64,000 bases of DNA from Streptomyces sp. NRRL B-24085 (GTDB taxonomy: Bacteria; Actinomycetota; Actinomycetes; Streptomycetales; Streptomycetaceae). The notes under the pieces are model-generated. The model saw nothing but the letters and a program-made list of their open reading frames with translations, was not told where the DNA came from and searched no databases. Made by a program: the position numbers and the translations under genes. The stretch covers positions 1-64,000 of the forward strand of contig NZ_LJBR01000008.1 in NCBI RefSeq assembly GCF_001282115.1. The letters run 5' to 3'. This document shows positions 27,331 to 36,192 of the stretch, in pieces; position 1 is the first letter of the stretch, and each line of letters opens with the position of its first letter.

Positions 27331-28466
27331 GCGACAGGGCTGCGGGCCAGGGGGAGGGCACGCGCGCGGTGCGGGCCGGACTCCCCGAGGCGGTCAAGAA
27401 CGAACCGACCCTGCCCGGTCCGGCCTTCGCCGCCCACTTCCACCTGCCCGGCGAGGTCGACGGCCCGTACACCTACGGCCGTGACACCAACCCGAGCTGG
27501 AGCCTGCTGGAGCGCGCCATCGGCGAACTGGAGGCGCCCGGCCAGGACGGCGTGGAAACGCTGGTCTTCGCCTCGGGCATGGCCGCCATCTCCGCCGCGC
27601 TCTTCTCGCAACTGCGCGCCGGGGACACGGTCGTCCTGCCCAGCGACGGCTACCAGGTGCTGCCCCTGATCCGCGCCCAGCTGGAGGCGTACGGCATCGA
27701 GGTGCGCACCGCTCCGACCGGCGGCGACGCCCAACTCGACGTCCTCGACGGCGCGCGGCTGCTGTGGATCGAGAGCCCCTCCAACCCCGGCCTGGACGTG
27801 TGCGACATCCGGCGCCTGGTCGAGGCGGCACACGCGCGTGGTGCGCTCGTCGCCGTCGACAACACGCTCGCCACACCGCTCGGACAGCGGCCGCTGGAGC
27901 TCGGCGCGGACTTCTCCGTCGCCAGCGGCACCAAGCAGCTCACGGGGCACGGAGACGTCCTCCTCGGATACGTCACGGGCCGCGAGGGCGAGGCCATGGA
28001 CGCCGTCCGCCGCTGGCGGAAGATCGTCGGCGCGATCGCGGGGCCCATGGAGGCCTGGCTCGCGCATCGCTCGATCGCCACGCTCCAGATGCGCGTCGAC
28101 CGGCAGAACGCGACCGCGCTCGTGCTCGCCCGGGCACTGCGGGAACGCCCCGAGGTGACGGGCCTGCGCTACCCGGGCCTGCCCGACGACCCCTCGCACA
28201 AGATCGCGTCGCAGCAGATGCGCCGCTACGGATGCGTGGTCTCCTTCACGCTGCCCACGCGCGCGCGTGCCGACCGTTTCCTCGACGCACTGCGGCTCGT
28301 CGACGACGCGACGAGCTTCGGCGGGGTGCGCTCCACGGCCGAGCGGCGCGGGCGCTGGGGCGGGGACGACGTGCCGGAGGGATTCATCCGCTTCTCGGTC
28401 GGGGCGGAGGATCCCGAGGACCTGGTGGCGGATGTGCTGTGCGCGCTGGACGAGTCGGCCGACTGA
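27327..28466 (+). CDS. cystathionine gamma-lyase/synthase family PLP enzyme
   Basis: 379 residues of the Cys/Met metabolism PLP family: TYGRDTNPSWSLLE, FASGMAAISAAL, LWIESPSNPGLDVCDI, and the PLP lysine in VASGTKQLTGHGD. The C-terminal domain is complete. The sequence alone does not decide between gamma-lyase and gamma-synthase. It is translationally coupled to ptpA. No other Met or Cys gene is nearby. Confidence 0.88.
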   Translation: MSDRAAGQGEGTRAVRAGLPEAVKNEPTLPGPAFAAHFHLPGEVDGPYTYGRDTNPSWSLLERAIGELEAPGQDGVETLVFASGMAAISAALFSQLRAGDTVVLPSDGYQVLPLIRAQLEAYGIEVRTAPTGGDAQLDVLDGARLLWIESPSNPGLDVCDIRRLVEAAHARGALVAVDNTLATPLGQRPLELGADFSVASGTKQLTGHGDVLLGYVTGREGEAMDAVRRWRKIVGAIAGPMEAWLAHRSIATLQMRVDRQNATALVLARALRERPEVTGLRYPGLPDDPSHKIASQQMRRYGCVVSFTLPTRARADRFLDALRLVDDATSFGGVRSTAERRGRWGGDDVPEGFIRFSVGAEDPEDLVADVLCALDESAD

Positions 28467-28704
28467 CCGTTTCAGCAGGGTCCCCACGGATGCACAGCCA
28501 TGCACGGCTCCGCACAACGGACGGTCCGAGCCTCCCCCCTCGTGGCTCGGACCGCCCCGGTTCCGCGCGCGAAGAACCGCCCGACCAAGGCTAGTTGACT
28601 CTCTGTCAGTGTCCAATCACAGTAGCGACAGAGACCTATCGACATATTTATAGTTGGGCCCCTGCTCCCGGGGCCGGAACTGGGGCGGGGAAGGGGACGT
28701 CACC

Positions 28705-29625
28705 ATGGACCTGGCCTTGCTGCGCACCTTCGTGACGGTGCACCGGGCCGGTTCCTTCACCCGCGCCGCCGCGCTGCTCGGACTGTCGCAGCCGGCCGTC
28801 ACCTCCCAGATCCGCACCCTGGAACGGCAGTTGGGACGCCCCCTGTTCTTACGGCAGGCCCGCGGAGTGACCCCCACGACCATCGGCGACGAGCTCGCCC
28901 ACAAGGCCGCGCCTCACCTCGACGCCCTGGTGGAGATCACCGAGATCGGACTCGATGACGAGTCGTCCCTGCGCACACTGCATCTGGCCGGACCTCCGGA
29001 GTTCACCGCCGAGCGGGCGCTGCCCGCCCTCACCGAGCTGACCGGCGAGGACGGCCAGGGCTTCGCGCTACGGGCCTCCTTCGGGAACGCCGAGGAGACC
29101 CTGGAGGGCCTGGCCGCCGGGCATCACGATCTGGCCATCAGCACGGCCCGTCCTCGGGGCGCGCTGCTCACCGCGAGCACGCTCTGCGACGAGGAGCACG
29201 TCCTGGTCGCCGCCCCGGACTGGGCCGGCCACCTCGGGCCGGAGAAAACGGTCGGCATCCGTCCCACTGCCAAACGGGCCCTCGCGTTCGAGGACGTCCC
29301 CGTGATCGAGGTGCACGAGTCGCTCCCCTTCGTCTCGCGCTACTGGGCCTCCGTCTTCGATTCCCGCCCCGCCGCACCGGGCACCGTCGTCGTCCCCGAT
29401 CTGCGCGCCGTCCTCGCCTGCGCCATCGCGGGCGCCGGGCTCGCGGTGCTGCCGCGCTATCTGTGCGCGGCCGCCCTGGAGCGCGGTGACGTCGTCGCGC
29501 TGCACGAGCCCGCGGTGCCCCCGCTGCGGACCTACTTCCTGGTGGTCCGCACCGGAACGCTGGCCATGCCTCATGTCGCACGGGCACACGAATGGCTGCT
29601 GCGGGCTGCCGCCGACTGGTGTTGA
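28705..29625 (+). CDS. LysR family transcriptional regulator
   Basis: 306 residues. The N-terminal HTH is MDLALLRTFVTVHRAGSFTRAAALLGLSQPAVTSQIRTLERQLGRPLFLRQ, followed by a substrate-binding domain. ATG 28705 is preceded by GGGGAAGGGGA. The 238-base upstream region includes an A+T-rich stretch with the inverted repeat CTAT-N10-ATAG at about 28630-28650, a possible LysR-type site. The target is unknown. Confidence 0.9.
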   Translation: MDLALLRTFVTVHRAGSFTRAAALLGLSQPAVTSQIRTLERQLGRPLFLRQARGVTPTTIGDELAHKAAPHLDALVEITEIGLDDESSLRTLHLAGPPEFTAERALPALTELTGEDGQGFALRASFGNAEETLEGLAAGHHDLAISTARPRGALLTASTLCDEEHVLVAAPDWAGHLGPEKTVGIRPTAKRALAFEDVPVIEVHESLPFVSRYWASVFDSRPAAPGTVVVPDLRAVLACAIAGAGLAVLPRYLCAAALERGDVVALHEPAVPPLRTYFLVVRTGTLAMPHVARAHEWLLRAAADWC

Positions 29626-29677
29626 GCTGGGGTTTCGCGTCCTTCACCCCGTGGACTCAGCCGGTGACCCCGCGCGA

Positions 29678-29693
29678 TGTTTCACGTGGAACC
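29678..29693. promoter_or_regulatory. degenerate parS-like site
   Basis: TGTTTCACGTGGAACC has two differences from the consensus, both on one arm. It lies 21 bases before the Nudix gene. It is weaker than the other sites and may not bind ParB. Confidence 0.45.
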
Positions 29694-29713
29694 ATCCGGG
29701 CCACATACCCCCC

Positions 29714-30196
29714 ATGACCGTCCGACCCGTGGTCAAGCGCACCGCCCGTGCCGTCCTCCTCGACGGCGATGATCTGATCCTGATCAAGCGCACCAAACCC
29801 GGCATGGATCCCTACTGGCTGACTCCCGGCGGAGGAGTCGAGCCGACGGACACGACCGTCGTCGACGCCCTGCACCGCGAGGTGTACGAGGAACTCGGCG
29901 CCAAGATCACCGATGTGGTCCCCTGCTTCGTGGACACCGTCGAACACATCGGCGACGACGGTGGCGCGACCGGAGTGAAGGTGCAGCACTTCTTCGTCTG
30001 CCATCTGGAATCGATGGACCCGTCCCTGCGTCACGGCCCCGAAGTGGAGGAGCCCGTCGGGGAGTACGAGATCGTCCGGGTGCCGTTCACCCGCGTGGGG
30101 ATCGCCTCCGTCCACCTGGTCCCGCTGTCCCTGCGCCACTATCTGGACGGCAACATCGAGGGCGTACGGGCCATGCACGCACCGGACCTGGGCTGA
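29714..30196 (+). CDS. Nudix hydrolase
   Basis: 160 residues: TARAVLLDGDDLILIKR, WLTPGGGVEP, and the Nudix helix ALHREVYEELGA (REVxEExG complete). The first Glu of the canonical GX5E part is Thr here. The main metal-binding EE pair is intact, so hydrolase activity is still likely. The substrate is a nucleoside diphosphate derivative, not further predictable. Confidence 0.87.
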   Translation: MTVRPVVKRTARAVLLDGDDLILIKRTKPGMDPYWLTPGGGVEPTDTTVVDALHREVYEELGAKITDVVPCFVDTVEHIGDDGGATGVKVQHFFVCHLESMDPSLRHGPEVEEPVGEYEIVRVPFTRVGIASVHLVPLSLRHYLDGNIEGVRAMHAPDLG

Positions 30197-30208
30197 CCTC
30201 TCGGCGGG

Positions 30209-31699
30209 TCACCGGGCCAGGACGAGTTCCTCCACGGCGTCGTGGCGTATGCGTTCCGACGGGATTCCGATGGCTGTGAGCGTGTCCACACCGTTGCGGA
30301 TCATGGCGGGCGGACCCGAGAGATAGGCGTCGTACTCGTGCCAGGGACCGTACGCGCGTACGGCGTCCGGGAGCCGGCGACGGGCCTGTCGGTCGACGAC
30401 GGCCCGTACCGACAGCCACGGGTGGGCCTGCTGGAGCCTGAGCATCGTGTCGATGTCGTACAGGTCGTGATCGGTGCGGGCTCCGTAGAAGACTTCGACG
30501 GAGCGCCGTGCGCCGTGTTCGGCCAGGTCCTCGACCAGCGCCTTGATCGGAGCTATGCCGGTACCGCCACCCAGACAGAGCAGCCCGCTGTCGGTGGTGT
30601 GGTCCACGGTCATGGACCCCGTGGGCGGACCGAGCCGGATGGTGTCGCCGGGGCGGGCCCGGTGCACCAGGGCGTTGGAGACCCAGCCCGCGGGCACGGC
30701 CTTCACGTGGAACGACAGCAGGCCGTCCGAGCGGGGCGCGGAGGCGAACGAGTAGTGCCGCCAGATACGCGGCCACCACGGCGTCTCCAGGCTCGTGTAC
30801 TGGCCGGCCAGGAACGGATAGGGCTGATCGGGCCGGACGGTGACGACGGCGACGTCCGGGGTCCTCAGCTCGTGGGCCACGACTTCTGCGTGCCACCAGG
30901 CCGGGGCGCGCAGTTCGTCCGCGGCCGCCGCGTCGATCATCACCTGCGAGATCGTCGTGTACGCCCGGACCCAGGCCGCTTCGGTCTCCGCGTCCCAACT
31001 GGCGGAGGCGTACCTGCTCAGCGCTCCGATGAGGCACTCCCCGACCGCCGGGTAGTGCTCGGCACGGGTCCCGTACTTGCGGTGGCCGCGCCCCAGGTCC
31101 TGTAGGTAGGCGACCAGGGCCGGGGTGTTGTCGATGTGCTCGGCCGCCGTCAGCAGCGCCCTGAGCAGGCGATCCCGCTGGGCGTCCATGGCTGCGGGGA
31201 ACAACGGGCGCAGATGGGGGTGGCGTACGAAGAGCAACGCGTAGAAGTACGACGTGACCTTCTCGGCGACCGGGGTGACCTCGGCCATGGTCCGGCGGAT
31301 ACGGACGGCGTCCGGGGAGGGCTGAGTCTGCAGTGTCGGAGACGTGTGCGGAGGTACTGGAGGGTGTATCCCGTCCGGTCGCGTCGGGGCGCTTGTTTCC
31401 CCGGCTGGTACCTCGTCCCCGCGGTCGGCTCCCGGACCAGGCGGCACTGTTCCGTGAGCCGAGATGCCGGGCGGCGCTGAGGCCTGCGTCGGCCGGCTCG
31501 TCCGGGCAGCTGTCGGGGCTCCGGGAACGGTGCCCGGTCCTGGCCCGCCCATCAGGTGCGGTGGGGCCGGCAGATTTCTCTCCACCGCCTCTGGTCCGGC
31601 ATCTGGCGCTCCCGCCGTCGGCTGCTTGCGTGCGGTGAACCAGCCGCCCTCGCCCCCGGAAGGCCCGTCGTCGGCCGACATGCCGGTGGGAGCGTCCAT
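30209..31699 (-). CDS. globin-FAD/NAD reductase (flavohaemoprotein-like) with long N-terminal extension
   Basis: 496 residues. Residues 1-130 are Pro/Ala/Thr-rich and disordered. A globin domain follows (about 135-265) with LFVRHPHLRPLFP on the distal side and a proximal His in KYGTRAEHYPAVG. Then come an FAD domain (RHYSFASAP), an NAD domain (GGGTGIAPIKAL) and the C-terminal YLSGPPAMI. This is the layout of Hmp-type NO dioxygenases. The extension is unusual; standard Hmp is about 400 residues. ATG 31699 lies after GGCGAGG. NO or oxygen-radical detoxification is inferred. Confidence 0.85.
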   Translation of the reverse strand: MDAPTGMSADDGPSGGEGGWFTARKQPTAGAPDAGPEAVERNLPAPPHLMGGPGPGTVPGAPTAARTSRPTQASAPPGISAHGTVPPGPGADRGDEVPAGETSAPTRPDGIHPPVPPHTSPTLQTQPSPDAVRIRRTMAEVTPVAEKVTSYFYALLFVRHPHLRPLFPAAMDAQRDRLLRALLTAAEHIDNTPALVAYLQDLGRGHRKYGTRAEHYPAVGECLIGALSRYASASWDAETEAAWVRAYTTISQVMIDAAAADELRAPAWWHAEVVAHELRTPDVAVVTVRPDQPYPFLAGQYTSLETPWWPRIWRHYSFASAPRSDGLLSFHVKAVPAGWVSNALVHRARPGDTIRLGPPTGSMTVDHTTDSGLLCLGGGTGIAPIKALVEDLAEHGARRSVEVFYGARTDHDLYDIDTMLRLQQAHPWLSVRAVVDRQARRRLPDAVRAYGPWHEYDAYLSGPPAMIRNGVDTLTAIGIPSERIRHDAVEELVLAR

Positions 31700-31987
31700 G
31701 GTGTGCCTCGCCTCGAACGTCTTTCGGTCGGTCTGCGCACTTCCTCGTTCGGAAAATGCCTGCTGTCCCCCGTGGACGGCTTGGTGGACGTGCGTGTGGC
31801 AAAGACCGCAGCGTCTCCCCGCAGCGTCCCACCGCGTATGGGCGCCCTGGCCGCATAGGCACGAATGCGGGTCTTCGATCTCCCCGTCCCGTTAGGCTGC
31901 ATTGCCCGCTCTCGGGCCCAGGTCGCTCGCATCTCGGTACGGACGGGAGCCGGAGTCGACCTCTACCGGTCGACGTTCCGCACACCG

Positions 31988-32620
31988 TCAGTCAGCCTGG
32001 CGCACCAATTCATAGGCTTCCCACAGGTCCATGCCGGTGTAGGAATGGGTCGAGACGTCGGACAGATGATGGTCCGCATTGACCGCCACCGAGAGCGGCA
32101 CCACGGAGAAAAGGTCCTTGTCGGAGGCTGAGTCACCATAGGCGACGCAGTCGGCCCGGGTCACTCCGAACTGCTCGCACAGCCGGTCCGCGATCAGGAC
32201 CTTGGCGGCCGCGTTGAGTGCTCCGGCAGGATCCACGGGCTCGGTGAAGGGGACGGCCGGAAAGCGTGACCCGTACGTGGCATGAGCTCCCCAACTGGTG
32301 AGCCGTTCCACGAAGAAGGACGGCGAAAGGGATACGACCGCGCAGTAATCGCCCTGTTCCCTGATCTCCGCCCAGACCTCGCGAATGCGGGCCAGCCATG
32401 GGGCACCCTCGAAAGCCGCGACGACATGTGCTTCGGTCAGGGACGCCCACAAGGCGTACACCTGCTGCGCGTATTCGGACGGGTCTATCAGTCCGGCCCC
32501 GATCGCCTGGTCGAGTGCCACCGTCTCGGCCTCGAGTCCGAGCTGCCGGGAAATCTGAACGGGTGCGCTGCTTCCGTGCAGCAAAGTGCCGTCGAGGTCG
32601 AAGAGATGAAGTCTCGCCAT
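31988..32620 (-). CDS. HAD-superfamily phosphatase (HAD-IB-like)
   Basis: 210 residues: motif I HLFDLDGTLLHGSS, motif II in CAVVSLSPSFF, motif III Lys in AAAKVLIA, motif IV AYGDSASDKDLFSVV. The arrangement resembles phosphoserine phosphatase-like HAD-IB enzymes. ATG 32620 follows AAGGA; an earlier in-frame ATG at 32659 adds a non-conserved leader. The 288 bases between this gene's stop and the globin-reductase start should contain that gene's promoter. Confidence 0.85.
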   Translation of the reverse strand: MARLHLFDLDGTLLHGSSAPVQISRQLGLEAETVALDQAIGAGLIDPSEYAQQVYALWASLTEAHVVAAFEGAPWLARIREVWAEIREQGDYCAVVSLSPSFFVERLTSWGAHATYGSRFPAVPFTEPVDPAGALNAAAKVLIADRLCEQFGVTRADCVAYGDSASDKDLFSVVPLSVAVNADHHLSDVSTHSYTGMDLWEAYELVRQAD

Positions 32621-32717
32621 GTCCTTGAGGCTAGTGGCCCGCTTGGGGCAATGGTTCATGAGAACGGTAAGGCGTCATGCTGCTCTCGTCGGACGCCGGA
32701 CGATCGCCGTACTCCGA

Positions 32718-32733
32718 TGTTTCACGTGAAACA
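32718..32733. promoter_or_regulatory. parS site
   Basis: Perfect TGTTTCACGTGAAACA between the divergent HAD phosphatase and GNAT genes. Confidence 0.93.
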
Positions 32734-32843
32734 CCCGGAATCCGATCACCCGTTGCGCCCTCGGCCACCACATGGCCAAAAGCTCGTACGAGCCCCAGGA
32801 AACAGGTGGACGCCGAGGGTCCTCGTCGGACAGCCTGACCTGC

Positions 32844-33710
32844 GTGCCGACTCCTTCTCTCGCCGCCCTCCCCATCCGTCGTCTGACGCTTCGTGATCTC
32901 ACCGCCTGCGCGGACCTGTCCGAGGACCGGGGGTGGCCACGCGAGGAGCACAAGTGGGGTCTTCTCCTCTCGGCCGGAAAGGGCTACGGCATCGATGATC
33001 CCGACGGAGGACTCGTCACCGCCTGCGTGGTCACGGAGTACGGCCCCTACAGCGAGCCCGATCTGGGAGCGATCGGGATGGTGCTGGTCGCCGAACGGCA
33101 CGCTCGACGAGGGATCGGCCGTCGGCTCATGCGGCACGTCCTCTCGGTGATGGGCACCACTCCGCTGACCCTCCACGCGACGCCGTACGGCCGCCCGCTC
33201 TACGAGGAACTGGGCTTCAAGGTCACCGGCCGGGCGGAGATGCTCCGCGGACACTTCATCCCGGGCGGCCCGGTACCGACGACGAGCACGCGCGCGGCCA
33301 CCGCCGAGGACCTCGCCGCGGTTCTCCGGCTCGACGAGGAGGTGCTCGGCACGGATCGCACGCACCTCATCACCCGACTCCCCGCCTTCGCCGACCAGTT
33401 CCGTGTCGCCGAGGAGAACGGCCGGATCATCGGGTACGCCGCCGCATGGCCCAACATGGACACCCAGGTGGTGGGCCCACTGGTCGCCCGTGACACCGAC
33501 ACCGCCAAGGCCCTCGTCACGTCGCTCGCCGCCGGCACCGACCGCCCTCTGCGCACCGACATCGACGTGCGCCACGAAGAGCTGCGGACGTGGGCCCGGG
33601 AACGCGGTCTGGCGTCGGCCGCTTTCAACTCGGTCATGACATACGGGATGCCGGAGCTGCCGGGTGACTGGAGCCGCCGGTTCGCCCCGCTGACGGTGGC
33701 CGCGCTCTGA
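32844..33710 (+). CDS. GNAT N-acetyltransferase with two acetyltransferase domains
   Basis: About 288 residues. The N-terminal GNAT half has the acetyl-CoA loop RHARRGIGRRLMRHVL and YGRPLYEELGFKVTGR. A second, degenerate GNAT-like half covers the last 130 residues. The start is uncertain: GTG 32844 coincides with the beginning of recognisable protein, while ATG 32772 would add 24 residues that look non-coding. Neither has a clear ribosome site. The substrate is unknown. Confidence 0.78.
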   Translation: MPTPSLAALPIRRLTLRDLTACADLSEDRGWPREEHKWGLLLSAGKGYGIDDPDGGLVTACVVTEYGPYSEPDLGAIGMVLVAERHARRGIGRRLMRHVLSVMGTTPLTLHATPYGRPLYEELGFKVTGRAEMLRGHFIPGGPVPTTSTRAATAEDLAAVLRLDEEVLGTDRTHLITRLPAFADQFRVAEENGRIIGYAAAWPNMDTQVVGPLVARDTDTAKALVTSLAAGTDRPLRTDIDVRHEELRTWARERGLASAAFNSVMTYGMPELPGDWSRRFAPLTVAAL

Positions 33711-33716
33711 GGTATG

Positions 33717-33759
33717 CGACGGCGCCGGTGCCCCGGACTTCGGGGAACCGGCGCCGTCG
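33717..33759. terminator. bidirectional hairpin terminator
   Basis: A long stem (CGACGGCGCCGGT with its complement, then CCCCG/CGGGG, one mismatch between them) with a five-base loop, between the convergent GNAT and MFS genes. Confidence 0.85.
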
Positions 33760-33786
33760 TCATGCCCGGCCGTGGAGCACGCGACT

Positions 33787-34995
33787 TCAGTGGTGCACCG
33801 CGCTCCGCTGTCCTGCGGGAGTCGCCCCCGCGACCACGGCGCTGGGGGCGCTGTCCCGGCGTTCCAGAGCGGCCGAGACGAAGGCGAGGAGGAGAGCACC
33901 CGTGGCCAGGGCAGCGCCCACCCAGTTGGGGGCGGTGTAGCCGAAGCCGGCCGAGATGACCAGACCGCCGAGCCAGGCGGAGAGGGCGTTGCCCAGGTTG
34001 AAGGCCCCGATGTTGACGGCCGAGGCGAGCGTCGGGGCCTCGTGCGCCTGGTCCAGGACCCGCTTCTGGAGCGGCGGGACGGTGGCGAAGCCGAGGGCGC
34101 CGATGAGAGCGATCGTGACGCCGGCCAGGACCTTGTCGTGCGCGGTGAACGTGAAGAGGGCGAGTACGACGGCCAGGGCGCCCAGGGAGACGTACAGCAT
34201 GGGCATCAGGGCCCGGTCGGCGTACTTGCCGCCGACCAGGTTGCCGCCGACCATGCCGAGGCCGAAGAGGACCAGCAGCCAGGTCACCGAGCCGTCGGCG
34301 AAGCCCGCCACGTGGGTCATCATCGGCGCGATGTAGGTGATGGCGGCGAAGACACCGCCGAAGCCGAGGACGGTCATCGCCATGGCGAGCAGCACCTGGG
34401 CGTTCTTGAAGGCGGCCAGTTCGTGACGCAGACGCACACCCTCCGGCCGGGGCACCTCGGGAACGAGCTTGGCGATGCCGGCAAGGCCGACGACCCCGAG
34501 GCCGGCGACGATCCCGAAGGTGAGACGCCAGCCCGCGCTCTGACCGATCAGTGTGCCCAGCGGGACGCCGACGACATTGGCGACGGTCAGGCCGGTGAAC
34601 ATCGTCGCGATGGCTCCGGCCCTCTTGTCGGGAGCCACCAGGTCGGCGGCGACGACCGAGCCGATCCCGAAGAAGGCACCGTGGGCGAGGGAGGCGACCA
34701 CCCGGCCGATCAGCATGACGCTGAAGGCCGGGGCGAGCGCGGAGAGCAGGTTGCCCACGATGAACAGCCCCATCAGCAGCATCAGCATCCGCTTGCGGGA
34801 GATCTTGGTACCGAGGGCGGTCATCAGCGGGGCGCCGAACATGACGCCGAGCGCGTAGCCGGTGACCAGGAAGCCGGCGGTGGGGATGGAGACCCCGAAG
34901 TCGTCCGCGACCTCGGGCAGCAGCCCCATGATCACGAACTCGGTCGTTCCGATTCCGAAGGCCCCGATCGCAAGGGCCAGAAGCGCGAGCGGCAT
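33787..34995 (-). CDS. MFS transporter (DHA1 family drug exporter-like)
   Basis: 402 residues, twelve membrane segments. The N-terminus LALLALAIGAFGIGTTEFVIMGLLPEVADDF is characteristic of the AraJ/YdhP/CmlR type of DHA1 exporter, and GRVVASLAHGAFFGIGSVVAADLV follows. ATG 34995 was chosen over 35046 because similarity starts there and GGGAAGG lies upstream. It is divergent from a MarR-type gene, a common regulator-efflux arrangement, so it is probably repressed by that MarR. Confidence 0.88.
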   Translation of the reverse strand: MPLALLALAIGAFGIGTTEFVIMGLLPEVADDFGVSIPTAGFLVTGYALGVMFGAPLMTALGTKISRKRMLMLLMGLFIVGNLLSALAPAFSVMLIGRVVASLAHGAFFGIGSVVAADLVAPDKRAGAIATMFTGLTVANVVGVPLGTLIGQSAGWRLTFGIVAGLGVVGLAGIAKLVPEVPRPEGVRLRHELAAFKNAQVLLAMAMTVLGFGGVFAAITYIAPMMTHVAGFADGSVTWLLVLFGLGMVGGNLVGGKYADRALMPMLYVSLGALAVVLALFTFTAHDKVLAGVTIALIGALGFATVPPLQKRVLDQAHEAPTLASAVNIGAFNLGNALSAWLGGLVISAGFGYTAPNWVGAALATGALLLAFVSAALERRDSAPSAVVAGATPAGQRSAVHH

Positions 34996-35073
34996 GGGGG
35001 GTGACACCTTCCCAGACGATTGCAGGAGCATGTTGCGCACGTTCACAATAATTGCATGCGCGCTATATTTGCA

Positions 35074-35099
35074 AGCGACGGCAATCTCGAACCGTCGCT
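35074..35099. promoter_or_regulatory. inverted repeat in the MFS-MarR divergent promoter region
   Basis: AGCGACGG and CCGTCGCT separated by ten bases, a perfect 8-base inverted repeat. It lies between the divergent MFS and MarR genes. Just upstream TTGCA (35052) and TGCAA (35070) flank a TATATT box. One or both dyads may be the MarR operator. Confidence 0.5.
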
Positions 35100-35137
35100 A
35101 CTCTCTGTCGAGGCAGAGGAGGAGGTAATCAGGCCCC

Positions 35138-35620
35138 ATGACCGCCACTGACCCCGCGCTCACCGCCCTCGCCCAGGGCTGGTGCGCGCTCTCCCTGCTG
35201 CACGGACGGATCGAGGCACACATCGAGAAGGCCCTCCAGTCCGCCCACGACCTCAGCGTCCGCGAGTACTCCCTGCTCGACGTCCTGGGCCGCCAGCACG
35301 ACGGCGAAGGCGGACACCTCCAGATGAAGCAGGTCGCCGACGCCGTCGTCCTCAGCCAGAGCGCCACCACCCGCCTGGTCACCCGCCTCGAGGACCGCGG
35401 CCTGCTCTCCCGCTACCTCTGCCCCACCGACCGCCGCGGCATCTACACCGACGTCACCGACACCGGCCGCACCCTCCTCGAACAAGCCCGCCCCACCAAC
35501 GAGAAAGCCCTGCGAGAAGCCCTCGACCAAGCCGCCACCAACCCCGAACTCACCCCCCTCGTCAGAGCTTTGGAAGCCCTCCGCACTCCGGCGGCGCCCG
35601 GGAACGAGTCCCCCTCGTAG
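35138..35620 (+). CDS. MarR family transcriptional regulator
   Basis: 160 residues: LSVREYSLLDVL, LQMKQVADAVVLSQSATTRLVTRLEDRGLLSRYLCPTDRRGIYTDVTDTG is a standard MarR winged helix with the DRR wing. It is divergent from an MFS exporter. It likely represses that exporter and itself, and is released by a small hydrophobic or phenolic ligand. ATG 35138 follows GAGGAGG. Confidence 0.9.
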   Translation: MTATDPALTALAQGWCALSLLHGRIEAHIEKALQSAHDLSVREYSLLDVLGRQHDGEGGHLQMKQVADAVVLSQSATTRLVTRLEDRGLLSRYLCPTDRRGIYTDVTDTGRTLLEQARPTNEKALREALDQAATNPELTPLVRALEALRTPAAPGNESPS

Positions 35621-35629
35621 GGTGCGGAC

Positions 35630-36082
35630 ATGGCAGATCTTGAGATTCGGCCCGCCAGGGCGGACGACGTCCGCGCGATCGTCGGCATGCTCGCCGATGA
35701 CCCCTTGGGTGCCCAGCGCGAGTCCCCGGACGACCTGGGGCCCTATCTGACCGCTCTGGAGCGTCTCTCCTCCGACCCGAACCAGCATCTGGTCGTCGCC
35801 GTGCGCGAGGATCGCGTGGTCGGCACCCTGCAGCTCACCGTCGTTCCGGGGCTGTCCCGGCGCGGCGCCACCAGGTCGATCATCGAAGGGGTCCGCATCC
35901 ACGCCGATGAGCGCGGCAGCGGACTCGGGTCCCGGCTCATCGAGTGGGCGATCGAGGAATCCCGCCGTCAGGACTGCCGGTTGGTGCAACTGACGTCAGA
36001 CAACACCCGCACGGACGCCCACCGCTTCTACGAACGGCTCGGTTTCACGGCCTCCCACGTGGGCTTCAAGCTGGCCCTGTGA
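35630..36082 (+). CDS. GNAT family N-acetyltransferase
   Basis: 150 residues of a single GNAT domain: IRPARADDVRAIVGML, GTLQLTVVPGLSRRG, the acetyl-CoA loop DERGSGLGSRLIEWAIEESRR, and AHRFYERLGFTASHVGFK. It lies nine bases after the MarR gene and may be co-transcribed with it. The substrate is unknown. Confidence 0.88.
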   Translation: MADLEIRPARADDVRAIVGMLADDPLGAQRESPDDLGPYLTALERLSSDPNQHLVVAVREDRVVGTLQLTVVPGLSRRGATRSIIEGVRIHADERGSGLGSRLIEWAIEESRRQDCRLVQLTSDNTRTDAHRFYERLGFTASHVGFKLAL

Positions 36083-36116
36083 TCTCCCGCAGGGCCGTTT
36101 CCTCGCGGCGCAGCAA

Positions 36117-36146
36117 GGCGCTCTGTTTCACGTGAAACAGAGCGCC
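36117..36146. promoter_or_regulatory. parS site in a 30-base perfect palindrome
   Basis: The perfect parS core TGTTTCACGTGAAACA (36124-36139) is extended by GGCGCTC/GAGCGCC into a 30-base perfect palindrome between the convergent GNAT and serine hydrolase genes. In RNA it would fold as a strong hairpin and could terminate both. Confidence 0.9.
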
Positions 36147-36192
36147 GCTAGGTGCAGGGCTTCGCCGGGCACGCGCCCGCCGGGCAGGGGAC

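Noticed and set aside
30702-30717. CCTTCACGTGGAACGA, resembling parS
   Set aside because: Several mismatches and inside the globin-reductase coding sequence; likely chance.
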